Source: Bacteroidales bacterium (lineage in GTDB: Bacteria; Bacteroidota; Bacteroidia; Bacteroidales; UBA932). Taken from it: DNA of 39,016 nucleotides. Position 1 is the first letter of the stretch; each line of letters opens with the position of its first letter. The stretch covers positions 1 to 39,016 of the forward strand of contig JAKSJP010000024.1 in assembly GCA_024398105.1 (NCBI GenBank). The letters are read 5' to 3'. The notes beneath the pieces were generated by a model, which ran no database searches, was not told where the DNA came from, and saw nothing but the letters and a program-made list of their open reading frames with translations. The position numbers were made by a program, and so were the translations under genes. Shown here in pieces: positions 17,199 through 25,738 of the stretch.

Positions 17199-19826
17199 AT
17201 GGACAGCAGACTATTCCTGATAGACGGACACGCATTGGTGTTCAAGATGTACTACGCCTTCGCCCGGAGACCGATGATAAACTCCAAGGGTGCGGACATG
17301 TCCATCTTGTTCGGATTCACCAAATACATCCTGGAACTCATCGAGAGGGAGAAACCGACCCATCTCGCGGTGTCTTTCGACCCGCCGGGCGGAACCTTCA
17401 GGAATGTGATGTATCCTGAGTACAAGGCCAACAGGGCTGAGACTCCGCAGCTTGTGATAGATGCGCTCGAGCCTCTGACCGAACTCTGCCATGCGCTCAA
17501 CATCCCGGTCCTGATGGAGATGGGATTCGAGGCGGACGACGTCGTCGGAACCGTAGCCAAGACCTTCGCGTCGGAGCATGTCAAGGTGTTCATGGTCACT
17601 CCTGACAAGGACTATGGTCAGTTGATCGATGCCAATATCGTCCAGCTCAAGCCGGGCAAGGCAGGGGATCCTGACATCCTTGTCGACAGCAAGGCAGTCT
17701 GTGAGAAATACGGTATCAGCGATCCTCTCCAGGTAATAGAGATGCTGACTCTCTGCGGAGATTCGGCCGACAACGTCCCTGGTGTGAAGGGAGTAGGCGA
17801 GGTAGGCGCCGGAAAGCTGATCGCGAAGTACGGCAGCGTCGAGAACATCTACCAGCATCTCGACGAACTGTCCGAACGCCAGAGAAACATGTTCGAGGAA
17901 GCGCGTGGCCATATTGCACTCAGCCATGAGCTCGTGACGATCAAGACGGACGTCCCCGTCAAGGTCACCATGGACCAGATGGCCCTTGACACGGCATATC
18001 CGCCGCTTGTGGCCGACCTGTTCGAGAAATATGAGTTCAATTCCCTAAGGAAATATATAGGCAACGTCAAGCCGACGGAGCCGCAGACCGTGGAGGTCGG
18101 GATCGCGCAGGTCTCTCCGGCCGAGCTTGTCAGGATGGCAGGGAAGACTGGACTTGCGTCGATCGTCGTCGACGCGGAGAAGGACCATGGTACCTTCTGC
18201 GCCGTCCGTGGCGTGACGGCAGCTGTCGTCGTGGCGGAGTCGTCCGTCGTAGTTGCCAAGGGCAGCGCCGAGGAGTTCCGCGTTCTGCTCGAGGATTCGG
18301 CGGTAGGGAAGTGCGGATACGACCTTAAGAGACAATACAATGTCTTGAAATATAATGGGATAGCTCTGGGAGGAAAACTGGATGACATCTCTCTGATGCA
18401 TTATCTGACGTCTCCGGAGAAGAGCCATGAGCTCGATGTCCTTGCAAAGAGCTTTCTTTCGATGGACGTCAATCCTGCCGATGAGGAAAGCGAAGTGTCT
18501 CTCTTCGAGACAGCGGAGGTGTCCCACGACAGGGAGGCTGCGGCTATGGTGCTGCTCGACTCCAGGATGAGGGACGAGATGAAGGCTACCATGGTCACGA
18601 CACTCTATGACGAGATGGAAGAACCGTTGATCAGGGTACTGGCCCGGATGGAGTACGACGGCGTCAAGGTCGACCTGCAGCAGCTCAGCTCCTTTGCCGA
18701 CCATCTTCGTCAGGAGGTCTCGGAGCGTGAGGCCCGTATCCGTGAGATGGCTGATGAGCCTGCGCTGAATATCTCTTCACCGAAACAGATCGGAGTCCTC
18801 CTCTTCGAGAAGCTCCAGCTGGATCCGAAGGCGAAGAAGAGCGCCAAAGGCAGCTGGACTACCGACGAGGAGACCCTCAACGCGCTTTCCGACAGGCATC
18901 CTATAGTCAATGAGATACTTGAGTTCAGGGCAGTCAAGAAACTGCTTTCGACATATATCGAACCGTTCCCTGGCTATGTGTCGCCGGTGAGCGGAAAGAT
19001 CCATACTACCTTCAACCAGGCACTGACCGCGACCGGTCGTCTGAGCTCGTCGAACCCTAATCTCCAGAACATCCCGATCCGAAGCGAAAGGGGCAAGGAG
19101 ATACGCAAGGCCTTCGTGCCTTCGATGGAGGACGGTCTGATCCTTTCGGCTGACTACTCTCAGATCGAGCTCAGGATCATGGCACATCTCTGCGGGGACA
19201 CCCATCTGATCGAGTCGTTCAAGGCTGGGGTCGACGTCCATGCTGCCACGGCGGCAAAGATCTTCGGGATCCCTGTCGAGGAGGTCACTTCAGACCAGCG
19301 AAGGATAGCAAAGACGGCGAACTTCGGTATCATGTACGGAATCTCGTCATTCGGCCTCTCGCAGCGCCTGGGTGTGTCAAGGACCGAGGCCAAGAAGATC
19401 ATCGACGACTACTTCGAGGCATTCCCTTCGATAAAGACCTTCATCGCCCAGACCATCGCGACTACACAGGAGAAAGGATATGTCGAGACGATCTTCGGAA
19501 GACGCAGGTATCTTCCTGAGATCAATGCAAAGAACGGAACGGTAAGGGCCCTTGCCGAGAGGAACGCTGTGAACGCTCCTATCCAGGGCACTTCTGCCGA
19601 TATTATAAAACTTGCCATGATCGGTGTCGGCCGCAGATTGGAGGAGGAGGGACTGAAGAGCCGTATGGTGCTTCAGATCCATGATGAACTTCTCTTCGAC
19701 ACCTGCGAGGCAGAGGCGGAGAGACTGAAGGCGATCGTGGTCGAGGAAATGGAAAATGTAATCAGCCTGTCAATACCTCTGACAGTGGAATGTGGATATG
19801 GAAAGAACTGGCTCGAAGCTCACTGA
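17199..19826 (+). CDS. polA: DNA polymerase I
   Basis: Repair and Okazaki-fragment-processing polymerase, 875 aa from the ATG at 17199. The 5'-3' exonuclease domain (about 1-290) opens LFLIDGHALVFKMYYAF and has GFEADDVVGT and LCGDSADNVPGVKGVG. A 3'-5' exonuclease-like domain follows (about 310-500); D-x-E is present (VVDAEK) and YDLKRQYNVL is recognisable, but the last Y-x3-D box is not, so proofreading may be weak or absent. The polymerase domain has motif A (SADYSQIELR), motif B (RRIAKTANFGIMYG) and motif C (QIHDELLFD). Earlier in-frame codons lie upstream of the promoter and were rejected. The 3' end overlaps the sigma factor gene. Confidence 0.96.
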   Translation: MDSRLFLIDGHALVFKMYYAFARRPMINSKGADMSILFGFTKYILELIEREKPTHLAVSFDPPGGTFRNVMYPEYKANRAETPQLVIDALEPLTELCHALNIPVLMEMGFEADDVVGTVAKTFASEHVKVFMVTPDKDYGQLIDANIVQLKPGKAGDPDILVDSKAVCEKYGISDPLQVIEMLTLCGDSADNVPGVKGVGEVGAGKLIAKYGSVENIYQHLDELSERQRNMFEEARGHIALSHELVTIKTDVPVKVTMDQMALDTAYPPLVADLFEKYEFNSLRKYIGNVKPTEPQTVEVGIAQVSPAELVRMAGKTGLASIVVDAEKDHGTFCAVRGVTAAVVVAESSVVVAKGSAEEFRVLLEDSAVGKCGYDLKRQYNVLKYNGIALGGKLDDISLMHYLTSPEKSHELDVLAKSFLSMDVNPADEESEVSLFETAEVSHDREAAAMVLLDSRMRDEMKATMVTTLYDEMEEPLIRVLARMEYDGVKVDLQQLSSFADHLRQEVSEREARIREMADEPALNISSPKQIGVLLFEKLQLDPKAKKSAKGSWTTDEETLNALSDRHPIVNEILEFRAVKKLLSTYIEPFPGYVSPVSGKIHTTFNQALTATGRLSSSNPNLQNIPIRSERGKEIRKAFVPSMEDGLILSADYSQIELRIMAHLCGDTHLIESFKAGVDVHAATAAKIFGIPVEEVTSDQRRIAKTANFGIMYGISSFGLSQRLGVSRTEAKKIIDDYFEAFPSIKTFIAQTIATTQEKGYVETIFGRRRYLPEINAKNGTVRALAERNAVNAPIQGTSADIIKLAMIGVGRRLEEEGLKSRMVLQIHDELLFDTCEAEAERLKAIVVEEMENVISLSIPLTVECGYGKNWLEAH

Positions 19827-20394
19827 CAGGACTGACGTCCAGCTCGTCGAAATGGCTCTGGACGGCTCTCAGGCTGCTTTCTTTACGCTGTACGCCCGTT
19901 ACCGCGTGGGAGTCTGCGCCCATATCGCGAAGATAATCCAGGACCAGGCTGAGCTTGAGGACATCTGCAACGAGACCTTCGAGAAGGCTTTCAAGCAGCT
20001 CTCGACCTTCCGTACCGACGCGAAGTTCTCGACCTGGATCCTCACCATAGCCCGCAACACCGCGCTGGACCATAAGGACAAGGAGAACACCCGCCTGAAG
20101 AGCATGGAGACAGCCTCCCTCGCCCATGACGACAGCCCTGCCGCGTCGGTTCCTGATACCAGCATCAGCCCTGAGGAGGCGATCATCAAGTCCCAGATCC
20201 ATGACAAGTTCATAGCGACCGTCGAGGGGCTTCCGGACATCTACCGGGAGATTGCGATACTCTGCTTCGTGGAGAACATGAAGTACGAGGACATCTCCGA
20301 GAAGACCGGCATCCCTGTCAATACGGTCAAGACAAGGATACGCAGGGCAAAGGACATCATAACAGAGGTAATGCAGAACGAGGAGGAAGAATAG
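19798..20394 (+). CDS. ECF-type RNA polymerase sigma factor
   Basis: A 198-aa sigma-70 family factor of the extracytoplasmic-function type. Region 2 (about 15-85) includes ARYRVGVCAHIAKIIQDQAE and STFRTDAKFSTWILTIARN, with LDHKDKENT following. Region 4 near the C-terminus is a helix-turn-helix, KYEDISEKTGIPVNTVKTRI. The start (ATG 19798, or GTG 19792) lies inside polA, so translation is probably coupled. No anti-sigma gene follows; rsmG starts 2 nt after the stop. Its regulon is unknown. Confidence 0.9.
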   Translation: MERTGSKLTDRTDVQLVEMALDGSQAAFFTLYARYRVGVCAHIAKIIQDQAELEDICNETFEKAFKQLSTFRTDAKFSTWILTIARNTALDHKDKENTRLKSMETASLAHDDSPAASVPDTSISPEEAIIKSQIHDKFIATVEGLPDIYREIAILCFVENMKYEDISEKTGIPVNTVKTRIRRAKDIITEVMQNEEEE

Positions 20395-20396
20395 AT

Positions 20397-21056
20397 ATGG
20401 AGTTTAAGGAATTCAAGGAAACAGTACTCAGGGAATTCCCTGATCTTGGTGAGGAACAACTGGCGAAGTTCGAGGCCATGGATGCGCTCTATGCGGAGTG
20501 GAACGCGAAGATCAATGTCATCTCCCGCAAGGATATAGGAGGCCTTTATTCCCACCATGTCCTGCATTCTCTCTGTATAGCTTCGTATCTCAGGAGGGAA
20601 TGCCCACAGTTCCACCAGGCACTTCTCGACGGTGCGCAGGTCCTCGACCTTGGAACCGGTGGAGGTTTCCCAGGAATCCCTCTGGCTATTATGTATCCGG
20701 CCTCGCAGTTCACCCTGTGTGACTCTGTGAACAAGAAGATCATCGTGGCGTCTGCCGTCTCGGAGGCCCTTGGGCTCTCTAACGCAAAGACAGTCAATGC
20801 AAGAGCGGAATCACTTCCGCAGAAATTCAACTTCGTCGTATCAAGGGCGGTGGCCTCGCTGGAGGACTTCTATCCTTGGGTGAAGGGCAGGTATACCGAT
20901 GCCATCTTCTATCTCAAGGGTGGAGACATCGCCGAGGAAATCGCAGGCATGATGGGCAGAAACCGCATGCAGAAAGGGGCGGTCCACACCTGGCCGGTGA
21001 CCAGATGGCTCGATGATGAGTACTATGATGGGAAATTTGTCATTCATATTGACTAA
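20397..21056 (+). CDS. rsmG: 16S rRNA (guanine527-N7)-methyltransferase
   Basis: SAM-dependent methyltransferase that makes m7G527 in 16S rRNA. 219 aa; WNAKINVISRKDI (33-45) and HHVLHSL (51-57) are GidB/RsmG signatures, and LDLGTGGGFPGIPLAI (81-96) is motif I that binds SAM. FVVSRAVASLEDFYPWV follows at about 140-156. Immediately downstream of the sigma factor gene and upstream of rpmH. Confidence 0.95.
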   Translation: MEFKEFKETVLREFPDLGEEQLAKFEAMDALYAEWNAKINVISRKDIGGLYSHHVLHSLCIASYLRRECPQFHQALLDGAQVLDLGTGGGFPGIPLAIMYPASQFTLCDSVNKKIIVASAVSEALGLSNAKTVNARAESLPQKFNFVVSRAVASLEDFYPWVKGRYTDAIFYLKGGDIAEEIAGMMGRNRMQKGAVHTWPVTRWLDDEYYDGKFVIHID

Positions 21057-21060
21057 AAAT

Positions 21061-21091
21061 TTTGCATTTCAAATCAAAAAGACTAACTTTG
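21061..21091 (+). promoter_or_regulatory. Promoter of rpmH
   Basis: TTTG (21061-21064), 19-nt spacer, TAACTTTG (21084-21091): full consensus. It leaves a leader of about 30 nt before rpmH. Confidence 0.8.
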
Positions 21092-21128
21092 CATTCCCAA
21101 ATTAGGCAAATAATAAAAATTCAACATA

Positions 21129-21281
21129 ATGAAAAGAACATACCAACCATCAAAGCGTAAACGTGTGAACAAGCACGGTTTCCGTGAGAGAATGGCTTCG
21201 GCTAACGGCCGTCGCGTTCTTGCAGCTCGTCGTCGTCATGGACGCAAGAAGCTCACCGTTTCATCTGAGGATAGATTCTAA
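21129..21281 (+). CDS. rpmH: 50S ribosomal protein L34
   Basis: A 50-aa, arginine- and lysine-rich protein, [20 protein letters not shown], continuing [20 protein letters not shown]: an unmistakable L34. Large-subunit protein. It has its own consensus promoter and a strong terminator. It is not next to rnpA or dnaA here. Confidence 0.97.
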   Translation: MKRTYQPSKRKRVNKHGFRERMASANGRRVLAARRRHGRKKLTVSSEDRF

Positions 21282-21303
21282 TTCTCTTCGAAGATCAGAA
21301 TAG

Positions 21304-21328
21304 CCGGACCCAAGTGGTCCGGTTTTTT
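21304..21328 (+). terminator. Terminator of rpmH
   Basis: CCGGACC (21304-21310) and GGTCCGG (21316-21322) form a 7-bp stem with a 5-nt loop, followed by TTTTTT. Confidence 0.92.
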
Positions 21329-21352
21329 GTTTTTTATATGTATCTTAGTACC

Positions 21353-21787
21353 ATGGAACTGGATGAGAAATATATGCTTGAGGCCCTGAAGGAGGCCCAG
21401 GCGGCAAGAGACGAGGACGAGATTCCTATCGGAGCGGTCATCACCTGCAAGGGAAGGATAATCGCGAGGGGACATAATATGACTGAGCGCCTCCATGATC
21501 CTACTGCCCACGCCGAGATGATAGCGATAACGGCGGCGACCGAGGCGATGGGAGGAAAGTATCTCAGCGACTGTACCCTCTATGTGACGGTCGAACCTTG
21601 CCCTATGTGCGCAGGCGCACTGAACTGGGCACAGGTCGGCAGGATCGTCTATGGTGCCCTGGATCCGAAGAGGGGATTCTCCCTTTTCTCGCCTTCGCTT
21701 CTCCATCCAAGGACGGAAGTCGCTGCCGGTGTCCTCGCGGACCAGTGCAGCACTATTGTGACTGAATATTTCAAAAGCAAAAGATAA
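21353..21787 (+). CDS. tadA: tRNA-specific adenosine deaminase
   Basis: Zinc hydrolase that converts A34 to inosine in tRNA-Arg(ACG). From ATG 21353 it is 144 aa. The zinc site is HAEMIAI (H and catalytic E) and EPCPMCAGAL (two cysteines). Other TadA features are DEIPIGAVIT near the start and RIVYGALDPKRG after the cysteines. An in-frame ATG at 21338 would add five residues. Free nucleoside or cytosine deaminases share this fold, but the TadA-like spacing makes this the best call. Follows the rpmH terminator, 1 nt before the TSCPD gene. Confidence 0.88.
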   Translation: MELDEKYMLEALKEAQAARDEDEIPIGAVITCKGRIIARGHNMTERLHDPTAHAEMIAITAATEAMGGKYLSDCTLYVTVEPCPMCAGALNWAQVGRIVYGALDPKRGFSLFSPSLLHPRTEVAAGVLADQCSTIVTEYFKSKR

Positions 21788-21788
21788 T

Positions 21789-22085
21789 ATGTTGGGAGAC
21801 GATTTCAAGATTCTCAGCGACACCGTCAAAGACGGCGTACGCCACATCACAGCAGCACCTAGCGGACTTGTATGCTCTTCACAGATCGACTTCGATCTCA
21901 AGGACGGCAAGCTCCACAACGTACAGTATGTCAGGGGATGCCACGGTAACCTGCTTGCCATAGGAAGGCTTCTCGAGGGTATGGATGCAGCCAAGGCATC
22001 AGAGACTCTCCGTGGAGTCGACTGCCACGGAAGGGGTACTGCATGTGCAGACCAGCTTGCACGCATAGTCGCAAGCATCCTTTAG
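21789..22085 (+). CDS. TSCPD-domain protein (TIGR03905-like)
   Basis: A 98-aa protein resembling the C-terminal TSCPD zinc-associated tail of class II ribonucleotide reductases found as a free-standing protein. Diagnostic parts are VQYVRGCHGNLLAIGRLLEG (50-69) and GVDCHGRGTACADQLARI. The eponymous TSCPD sequence is degenerate here (TACAD), but both cysteines remain. Function of free-standing members is unknown. It starts 1 nt after the tadA stop and is convergent with the ABC genes. Confidence 0.8.
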   Translation: MLGDDFKILSDTVKDGVRHITAAPSGLVCSSQIDFDLKDGKLHNVQYVRGCHGNLLAIGRLLEGMDAAKASETLRGVDCHGRGTACADQLARIVASIL

Positions 22086-22099
22086 ACAGAGAAACTGCC

Positions 22100-22780
22100 T
22101 CAGCCTTTCCTCAGGCTGGCAAAACACTGCGAAAGAACATCTTCCTTGCCTGAAAGCGAGGAATCTACGAAGCGTCCCGTGCTGCTGATACCGATTATCC
22201 TGGTGCAGACCGAGGCGCTTTCGTGTATGTCATGAGAAGAGAACAGGACAGCGATTCCCTTCTCCGCGGCGACCTTCCTCAAAGCCTGAAGTACCATCGT
22301 CCTGCTGTCTACGTCAAGGAACGCGGTCGGCTCGTCCAGCAGAAGGACCGATGCCCTGCGGGTCAGGGCCGATGCGATGCATGCCTTCTGGAACTCTCCG
22401 TCGCTAACCTCAGATATGTCCCTGTCCTCCAGATGTCCGATGCCGAGCAGGGCTATGGCCTCGTCTATCGAGCTTTCCAGAGCCTTCGACGCCCGTCCCC
22501 AGATGTCCGTCTCGCTATAGCAGCCGGTACGTACGAATTCCCGCAGGGTAAAGCCTTTGACCTTGGGGATGCCGGTCGGGACAAGTACCATGGTACCGTC
22601 TCCGCTGACCGTGCCCCGCATCGGCTTCATCACTCCTGCGACCGTCTTCATCAAGGTCGTCTTGCCGCTTCCGTTCGCTCCGCAGACGAGAATGCATTCG
22701 CCCGGGACGACTTCGAACGAGATGCCGTCGACTATGGCCTTGTTGCTGTAACCTATTGCTATGTCATTGATTCTCAGCAT
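22100..22780 (-). CDS. ABC transporter ATPase, FecE/BtuD type
   Basis: A 226-aa nucleotide-binding subunit energising import of an iron complex, heme or cobalamin. Walker A is GANGSGKTT (34-42), the signature is VSDGEFQKA instead of LSGGQ, Walker B is VLLLDEPTAF, and the H-loop is FSSHD. It begins directly after the permease stop (adjacent bases), so they form one minus-strand operon. The substrate is not determinable; no periplasmic binding protein or TonB receptor is in the window. Confidence 0.9.
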   Translation of the reverse strand: MLRINDIAIGYSNKAIVDGISFEVVPGECILVCGANGSGKTTLMKTVAGVMKPMRGTVSGDGTMVLVPTGIPKVKGFTLREFVRTGCYSETDIWGRASKALESSIDEAIALLGIGHLEDRDISEVSDGEFQKACIASALTRRASVLLLDEPTAFLDVDSRTMVLQALRKVAAEKGIAVLFSSHDIHESASVCTRIIGISSTGRFVDSSLSGKEDVLSQCFASLRKG

Positions 22781-23758
22781 CTATTTCTTCTTTATGAGTA
22801 TGAAAAGGATGACAGGGATTCCGATGAGGGCCATTGTGCTTCCGGCAGGGAGAGGCTTACCTCCGACGACCGAAAGAATGTCGGCAAGCAGCGCGAGGAC
22901 AGCTCCGCAGAGCATGCTCGCAGGAATCACTTTCCTATGCGATGAGGTCCCCGTCAGCCACCGGGTGATGTGTGGAGCTATTATTCCGACGAACCCGATC
23001 GGACCGCAGAATGCTGTCGCCGCGCCCGTCACCAGACAGCAGCTTACCATCGAGATCAGTCTTATCTTCTTTACCGGCGCTCCTGAGAGCTCCGAGTATT
23101 CTTCGCCGAAAAGTATGATGTCCAGGCCTTTGCTGTTGACAAAGGCGGCGATCAGCCCGATGCCAAGCAGCCCCGCAAGAATCCATACCTCGACCATCCT
23201 GTTGCCTGAGAAACTGCCGGCCGACCAGGAGTAGAAAAGCTTCAGGGTCTCCTCGTTGGCCGAATACTCGATTATCGAGGTGACTGCGCTGAAGATGAAT
23301 CCAAGCATCACACCCGAGAGCAGGAGAGTGTTCCCGCTCCGCACGCTTGACGAGATCGCAACGATCAGGGCCGAAGCCACGGCTGCGCCGGCGAATGCCG
23401 CTAAGGCGATGCTGATGCTGCCAAGGACCATGGTGCCCGGCACCGCCGCAAGTACTATGGTCGCGATCGCCGCACCTGTCCCGGCACCTGCGCTGACGCC
23501 CATGATATGGGGATCCGCAAGGGGATTGCGGAAGATTGCCTGCATCTGCGATCCGGCAATCGCCAAGGCCCCGCCTGCAAGCATGGCGGTCAGGACTCTT
23601 GGGATACGTACGCCAAACAGTATGTCACGGACCATCCCGCCCTGGATGATCTCCCGCATAGGTATGTCCCCGCACGAGAGGTCCGCCGCTGCGAGAATCA
23701 GCAGCAGCGCGAAGGCTGTCAGGCAGAACAGCAAAGATTTATTTCTTCGGACAGGCAT
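22781..23758 (-). CDS. FecCD-family ABC transporter permease
   Basis: A 325-aa multi-span inner-membrane permease for siderophore, heme or B12 uptake. It begins MPVRRNKSLLFCLTAFALLL and contains the family blocks FGVRIPRVLTAMLAGGALAI, SGSQMQAIFRNPLADPHIMG-type sequence (AGSQMQAIFRNPLADPHIMG) and GFVGIIAPHITRWLTG near the C-terminus. The start at 23758 was chosen because earlier in-frame codons lie beyond the promoter. The -7 element is only 8 nt upstream, so the transcript is probably leaderless. Confidence 0.93.
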   Translation of the reverse strand: MPVRRNKSLLFCLTAFALLLILAAADLSCGDIPMREIIQGGMVRDILFGVRIPRVLTAMLAGGALAIAGSQMQAIFRNPLADPHIMGVSAGAGTGAAIATIVLAAVPGTMVLGSISIALAAFAGAAVASALIVAISSSVRSGNTLLLSGVMLGFIFSAVTSIIEYSANEETLKLFYSWSAGSFSGNRMVEVWILAGLLGIGLIAAFVNSKGLDIILFGEEYSELSGAPVKKIRLISMVSCCLVTGAATAFCGPIGFVGIIAPHITRWLTGTSSHRKVIPASMLCGAVLALLADILSVVGGKPLPAGSTMALIGIPVILFILIKKK

Positions 23759-23766
23759 ATCGGATT

Positions 23767-23774
23767 CAAATATA
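23767..23774 (-). promoter_or_regulatory. Promoter -7 element of the ABC operon
   Basis: Minus-strand TATATTTG, 8 nt before the permease ATG. Divergent from the rmuC promoter 13 nt away. Confidence 0.6.
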
Positions 23775-23787
23775 GGTAACTTTTCCG

Positions 23788-23795
23788 TATCTTTG
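23788..23795 (+). promoter_or_regulatory. Promoter -7 element of rmuC
   Basis: TATCTTTG matches TAnnTTTG and lies 18 nt before the rmuC start at 23814. No -33 element is clear. Confidence 0.55.
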
Positions 23796-23813
23796 AGGAT
23801 AGAACAACATGAT

Positions 23814-25037
23814 ATGGACTCTTTGACCCTCATGATAGTATTCGTAGCCGCCGTGGTGTTTATCGCCGCGTTGGTGGTGATACTTGTCATACAGCGCTAT
23901 GAGAGGGAAAAGGATATGTTCCTGGAGGAACAGCACAGGAGGGATATGGAGCAGATGAGGGCTGCCTTCGAGAATCTCTCGAACAAGAACAGCGAGGTCT
24001 TCAAGGCGCGCAGCGCAGAGTCCATCGCGGAGCTTCTAAAACCTGTGCAGGAAAAGTTCGCAGAATTTACCCAGAGCGTGAAGGAGTCGCAGAAGGAGAG
24101 CATAGAGAGACACTCCAAGCTGGAGCAGAAGATCGAGGACCTCGACAAGCAGTCCCGCTCGGTGGGCGATGAGGCCAGGAACCTTGCAAACGCCCTCACT
24201 GGCTACTCCAAGATACAGGGCGATTTCGGAGAGATGCTCCTGACGGATGTGCTGAAGAACGCAGGTCTTACCGAGGGAATCCATTTCGTCACCCAAGGCG
24301 TCATGACTGACGGCGCCGGAAGAGAGATCAAGACGGCGGAGGGCCGTACCATGATCCCGGACGTGATGGTCTTCTATCCTGACGACACGACGGTCATCAT
24401 CGATTCGAAGGTCAGTCTCAACGCATACAACGATTACATGGCGTCTACGACGGTCGAGGACAGGGTCCGTTCCGCAAAGGCCCATGTGGACAGCGTCAAG
24501 TCCCATGTCAATGAACTCAAGAACAAGGACTACGCATCCTATCTGACTGATGGGAAGCAGAAGGTCAGCTACAATATCATGTTCATACCTGTCGAGGGCG
24601 CATTCCGTCTGATGCTCGAGGAAGATCCTAGGCTATGGCAGGTCGCAAAGGACAACAACGTCCTGATCGTCAGCCAGATGACTCTCATAATCGTGCTGAA
24701 TATGATACAGATGAGCTGGCGTCAGCACGACCAGGAGAAGAATATCAACGCGGTCTATGCTACCGTGTCCGAGCTGATGACCCAGATCGGAGCCTGGCTT
24801 GACAGCTTCGAGGACCTGGGCGAATCGCTGGACAAGGCTTCGAAGAATTTCAGTCAGGCGAAGGCTAAGCTTGTCGAGTCCAACCAGTCTGTTGTCAAGA
24901 AGATAAAGAAGCTTGAGGCGTTGGGCGCAGCTCCCAAGAAATCGAAGGCGCAGATCAAGTCGACCTCGAGACTTGTAGCAGGCCCTGCTTCGGTAGTGCC
25001 TAAGTCGCTTGATGTCGAGGAAATTGAAAATCAGTGA
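23814..25037 (+). CDS. rmuC: DNA recombination protein RmuC
   Basis: A 407-aa membrane-anchored protein; in E. coli RmuC limits recombination at inverted repeats. One N-terminal membrane span (about 5-27), a long charged coiled coil (about 30-135), then the RmuC nuclease-like core with YSKIQGDFGEMLLTDVLKNA, PDVMVFYPDDTTVIIDSKVS and NIMFIPVEGAFRLMLEEDP. A lysine-rich C-terminal tail follows. The ATG at 23814 is chosen because the promoter sits just upstream and the anchor directly follows. The next gene starts 2 nt after the stop. Confidence 0.93.
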   Translation: MDSLTLMIVFVAAVVFIAALVVILVIQRYEREKDMFLEEQHRRDMEQMRAAFENLSNKNSEVFKARSAESIAELLKPVQEKFAEFTQSVKESQKESIERHSKLEQKIEDLDKQSRSVGDEARNLANALTGYSKIQGDFGEMLLTDVLKNAGLTEGIHFVTQGVMTDGAGREIKTAEGRTMIPDVMVFYPDDTTVIIDSKVSLNAYNDYMASTTVEDRVRSAKAHVDSVKSHVNELKNKDYASYLTDGKQKVSYNIMFIPVEGAFRLMLEEDPRLWQVAKDNNVLIVSQMTLIIVLNMIQMSWRQHDQEKNINAVYATVSELMTQIGAWLDSFEDLGESLDKASKNFSQAKAKLVESNQSVVKKIKKLEALGAAPKKSKAQIKSTSRLVAGPASVVPKSLDVEEIENQ

Positions 25038-25039
25038 AG

Positions 25040-25648
25040 ATGAAAAGAATAATGATGATCGTCGCTGCGGCACTTATGCTCTGCAGCTGTGGAGGAAAGA
25101 AGGCGGACCAGACCGCTGCCGTACCGTTCGAGAGCCTTGGCTGGACCAAGGTCGCTCCGGAGGATATTGATTTCAATCCATTCCAGACCGTCGGAAAGGA
25201 CTGGATGGCACTTGCCATGGGCAACAAGGATGCGATGAACTCCATGACGATATCGTGGGGACAGTGCGGCGTCCTGTGGAACAAGCCTGTCTTTACGGTC
25301 TATGTGTCAAGCGACAGATTCTCAAAGAAGCAGATGGACTCTAACAAGTACTTCACTGTAAGTGCCTTCCCTGATACAAGGAAGAACAAGGCCGCCCTCA
25401 CCTATATCGGTTCTCACTCCCAGAGAGATGAACCGGAGAAGACGAAGAACGCCGGCTTCACCGTCGATTTCAGCGAACTCGGAAATCCTCTCATCAACGA
25501 GGCCTCGATGGTGTTCGAATGCAAGATCATCTATAAGGAAGAGATCAAGAAGAACCTTCTTCCAGACGATGTAAGGCCTAGCTATGACGACATGGGGCTC
25601 CATACCATGTATGTCGGCGAGATCGTCAATGTGTTTCAGAAGAAGTAG
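25040..25648 (+). CDS. Lipoprotein with flavin-reductase-like fold
   Basis: A 202-aa protein: signal peptide and lipobox ending at C17 (MLCSC), then a domain resembling the FMN-binding split barrel of flavin reductases (KDWMALAMGNKDAMNSMTIS, CGVLWNKPVFTVYVSSDRFS, YFTVSAF). These families are normally cytoplasmic, so the lipid anchor is unusual. FMN binding is inferred from the fold, not shown. Two nt downstream of rmuC and probably co-transcribed. The first HipB-type operator begins 7 nt after its stop. Confidence 0.8.
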   Translation: MKRIMMIVAAALMLCSCGGKKADQTAAVPFESLGWTKVAPEDIDFNPFQTVGKDWMALAMGNKDAMNSMTISWGQCGVLWNKPVFTVYVSSDRFSKKQMDSNKYFTVSAFPDTRKNKAALTYIGSHSQRDEPEKTKNAGFTVDFSELGNPLINEASMVFECKIIYKEEIKKNLLPDDVRPSYDDMGLHTMYVGEIVNVFQKK

Positions 25649-25655
25649 GATGGAA

Positions 25656-25673
25656 TATCCCCGTTCGGGGATG
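25656..25673. promoter_or_regulatory. HipB-type operator O1
   Basis: TATCC-CCGTTCGG-GGATG, inverted repeat with the central CCCCG-TT-CGGGG arms. It differs by one base from the E. coli HipB operator TATCC-N8-GGATA. Centre 41 bp from O2. Confidence 0.75.
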
Positions 25674-25696
25674 AAATAGCGATTTTTATGAAATTT

Positions 25697-25714
25697 TGTC
25701 CCCGATAGGGGCTG
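25697..25714. promoter_or_regulatory. HipB-type operator O2
   Basis: TGTCC-CCGATAGG-GGCTG, an imperfect copy of the same inverted repeat (CCCCGATAGGGG core). Centre 40 bp from O3, so the sites fall on nearly the same face of the helix. Confidence 0.65.
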
Positions 25715-25730
25715 GTTTCTGAATTTTTGC

Positions 25731-25738
25731 TATATTTG
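25731..25738 (+). promoter_or_regulatory. Promoter -7 element of the hip operon
   Basis: TATATTTG, 19 nt before the hipB ATG. Its last two bases are the first two of operator O3, so repressor binding at O3 would block the promoter and likely start site. Confidence 0.7.

Noticed and set aside
22585-22596. GTACCATGGTAC palindrome inside the ABC ATPase gene, like the one at 13292-13307
   Set aside because: It lies in a conserved coding region and no further copies in regulatory positions are seen; likely coincidence.
23256-23813. N-terminal extension of rmuC to 593 residues
   Set aside because: It is the antisense of the FecCD permease; the membrane anchor typical of RmuC begins at 23814, just after the promoter.
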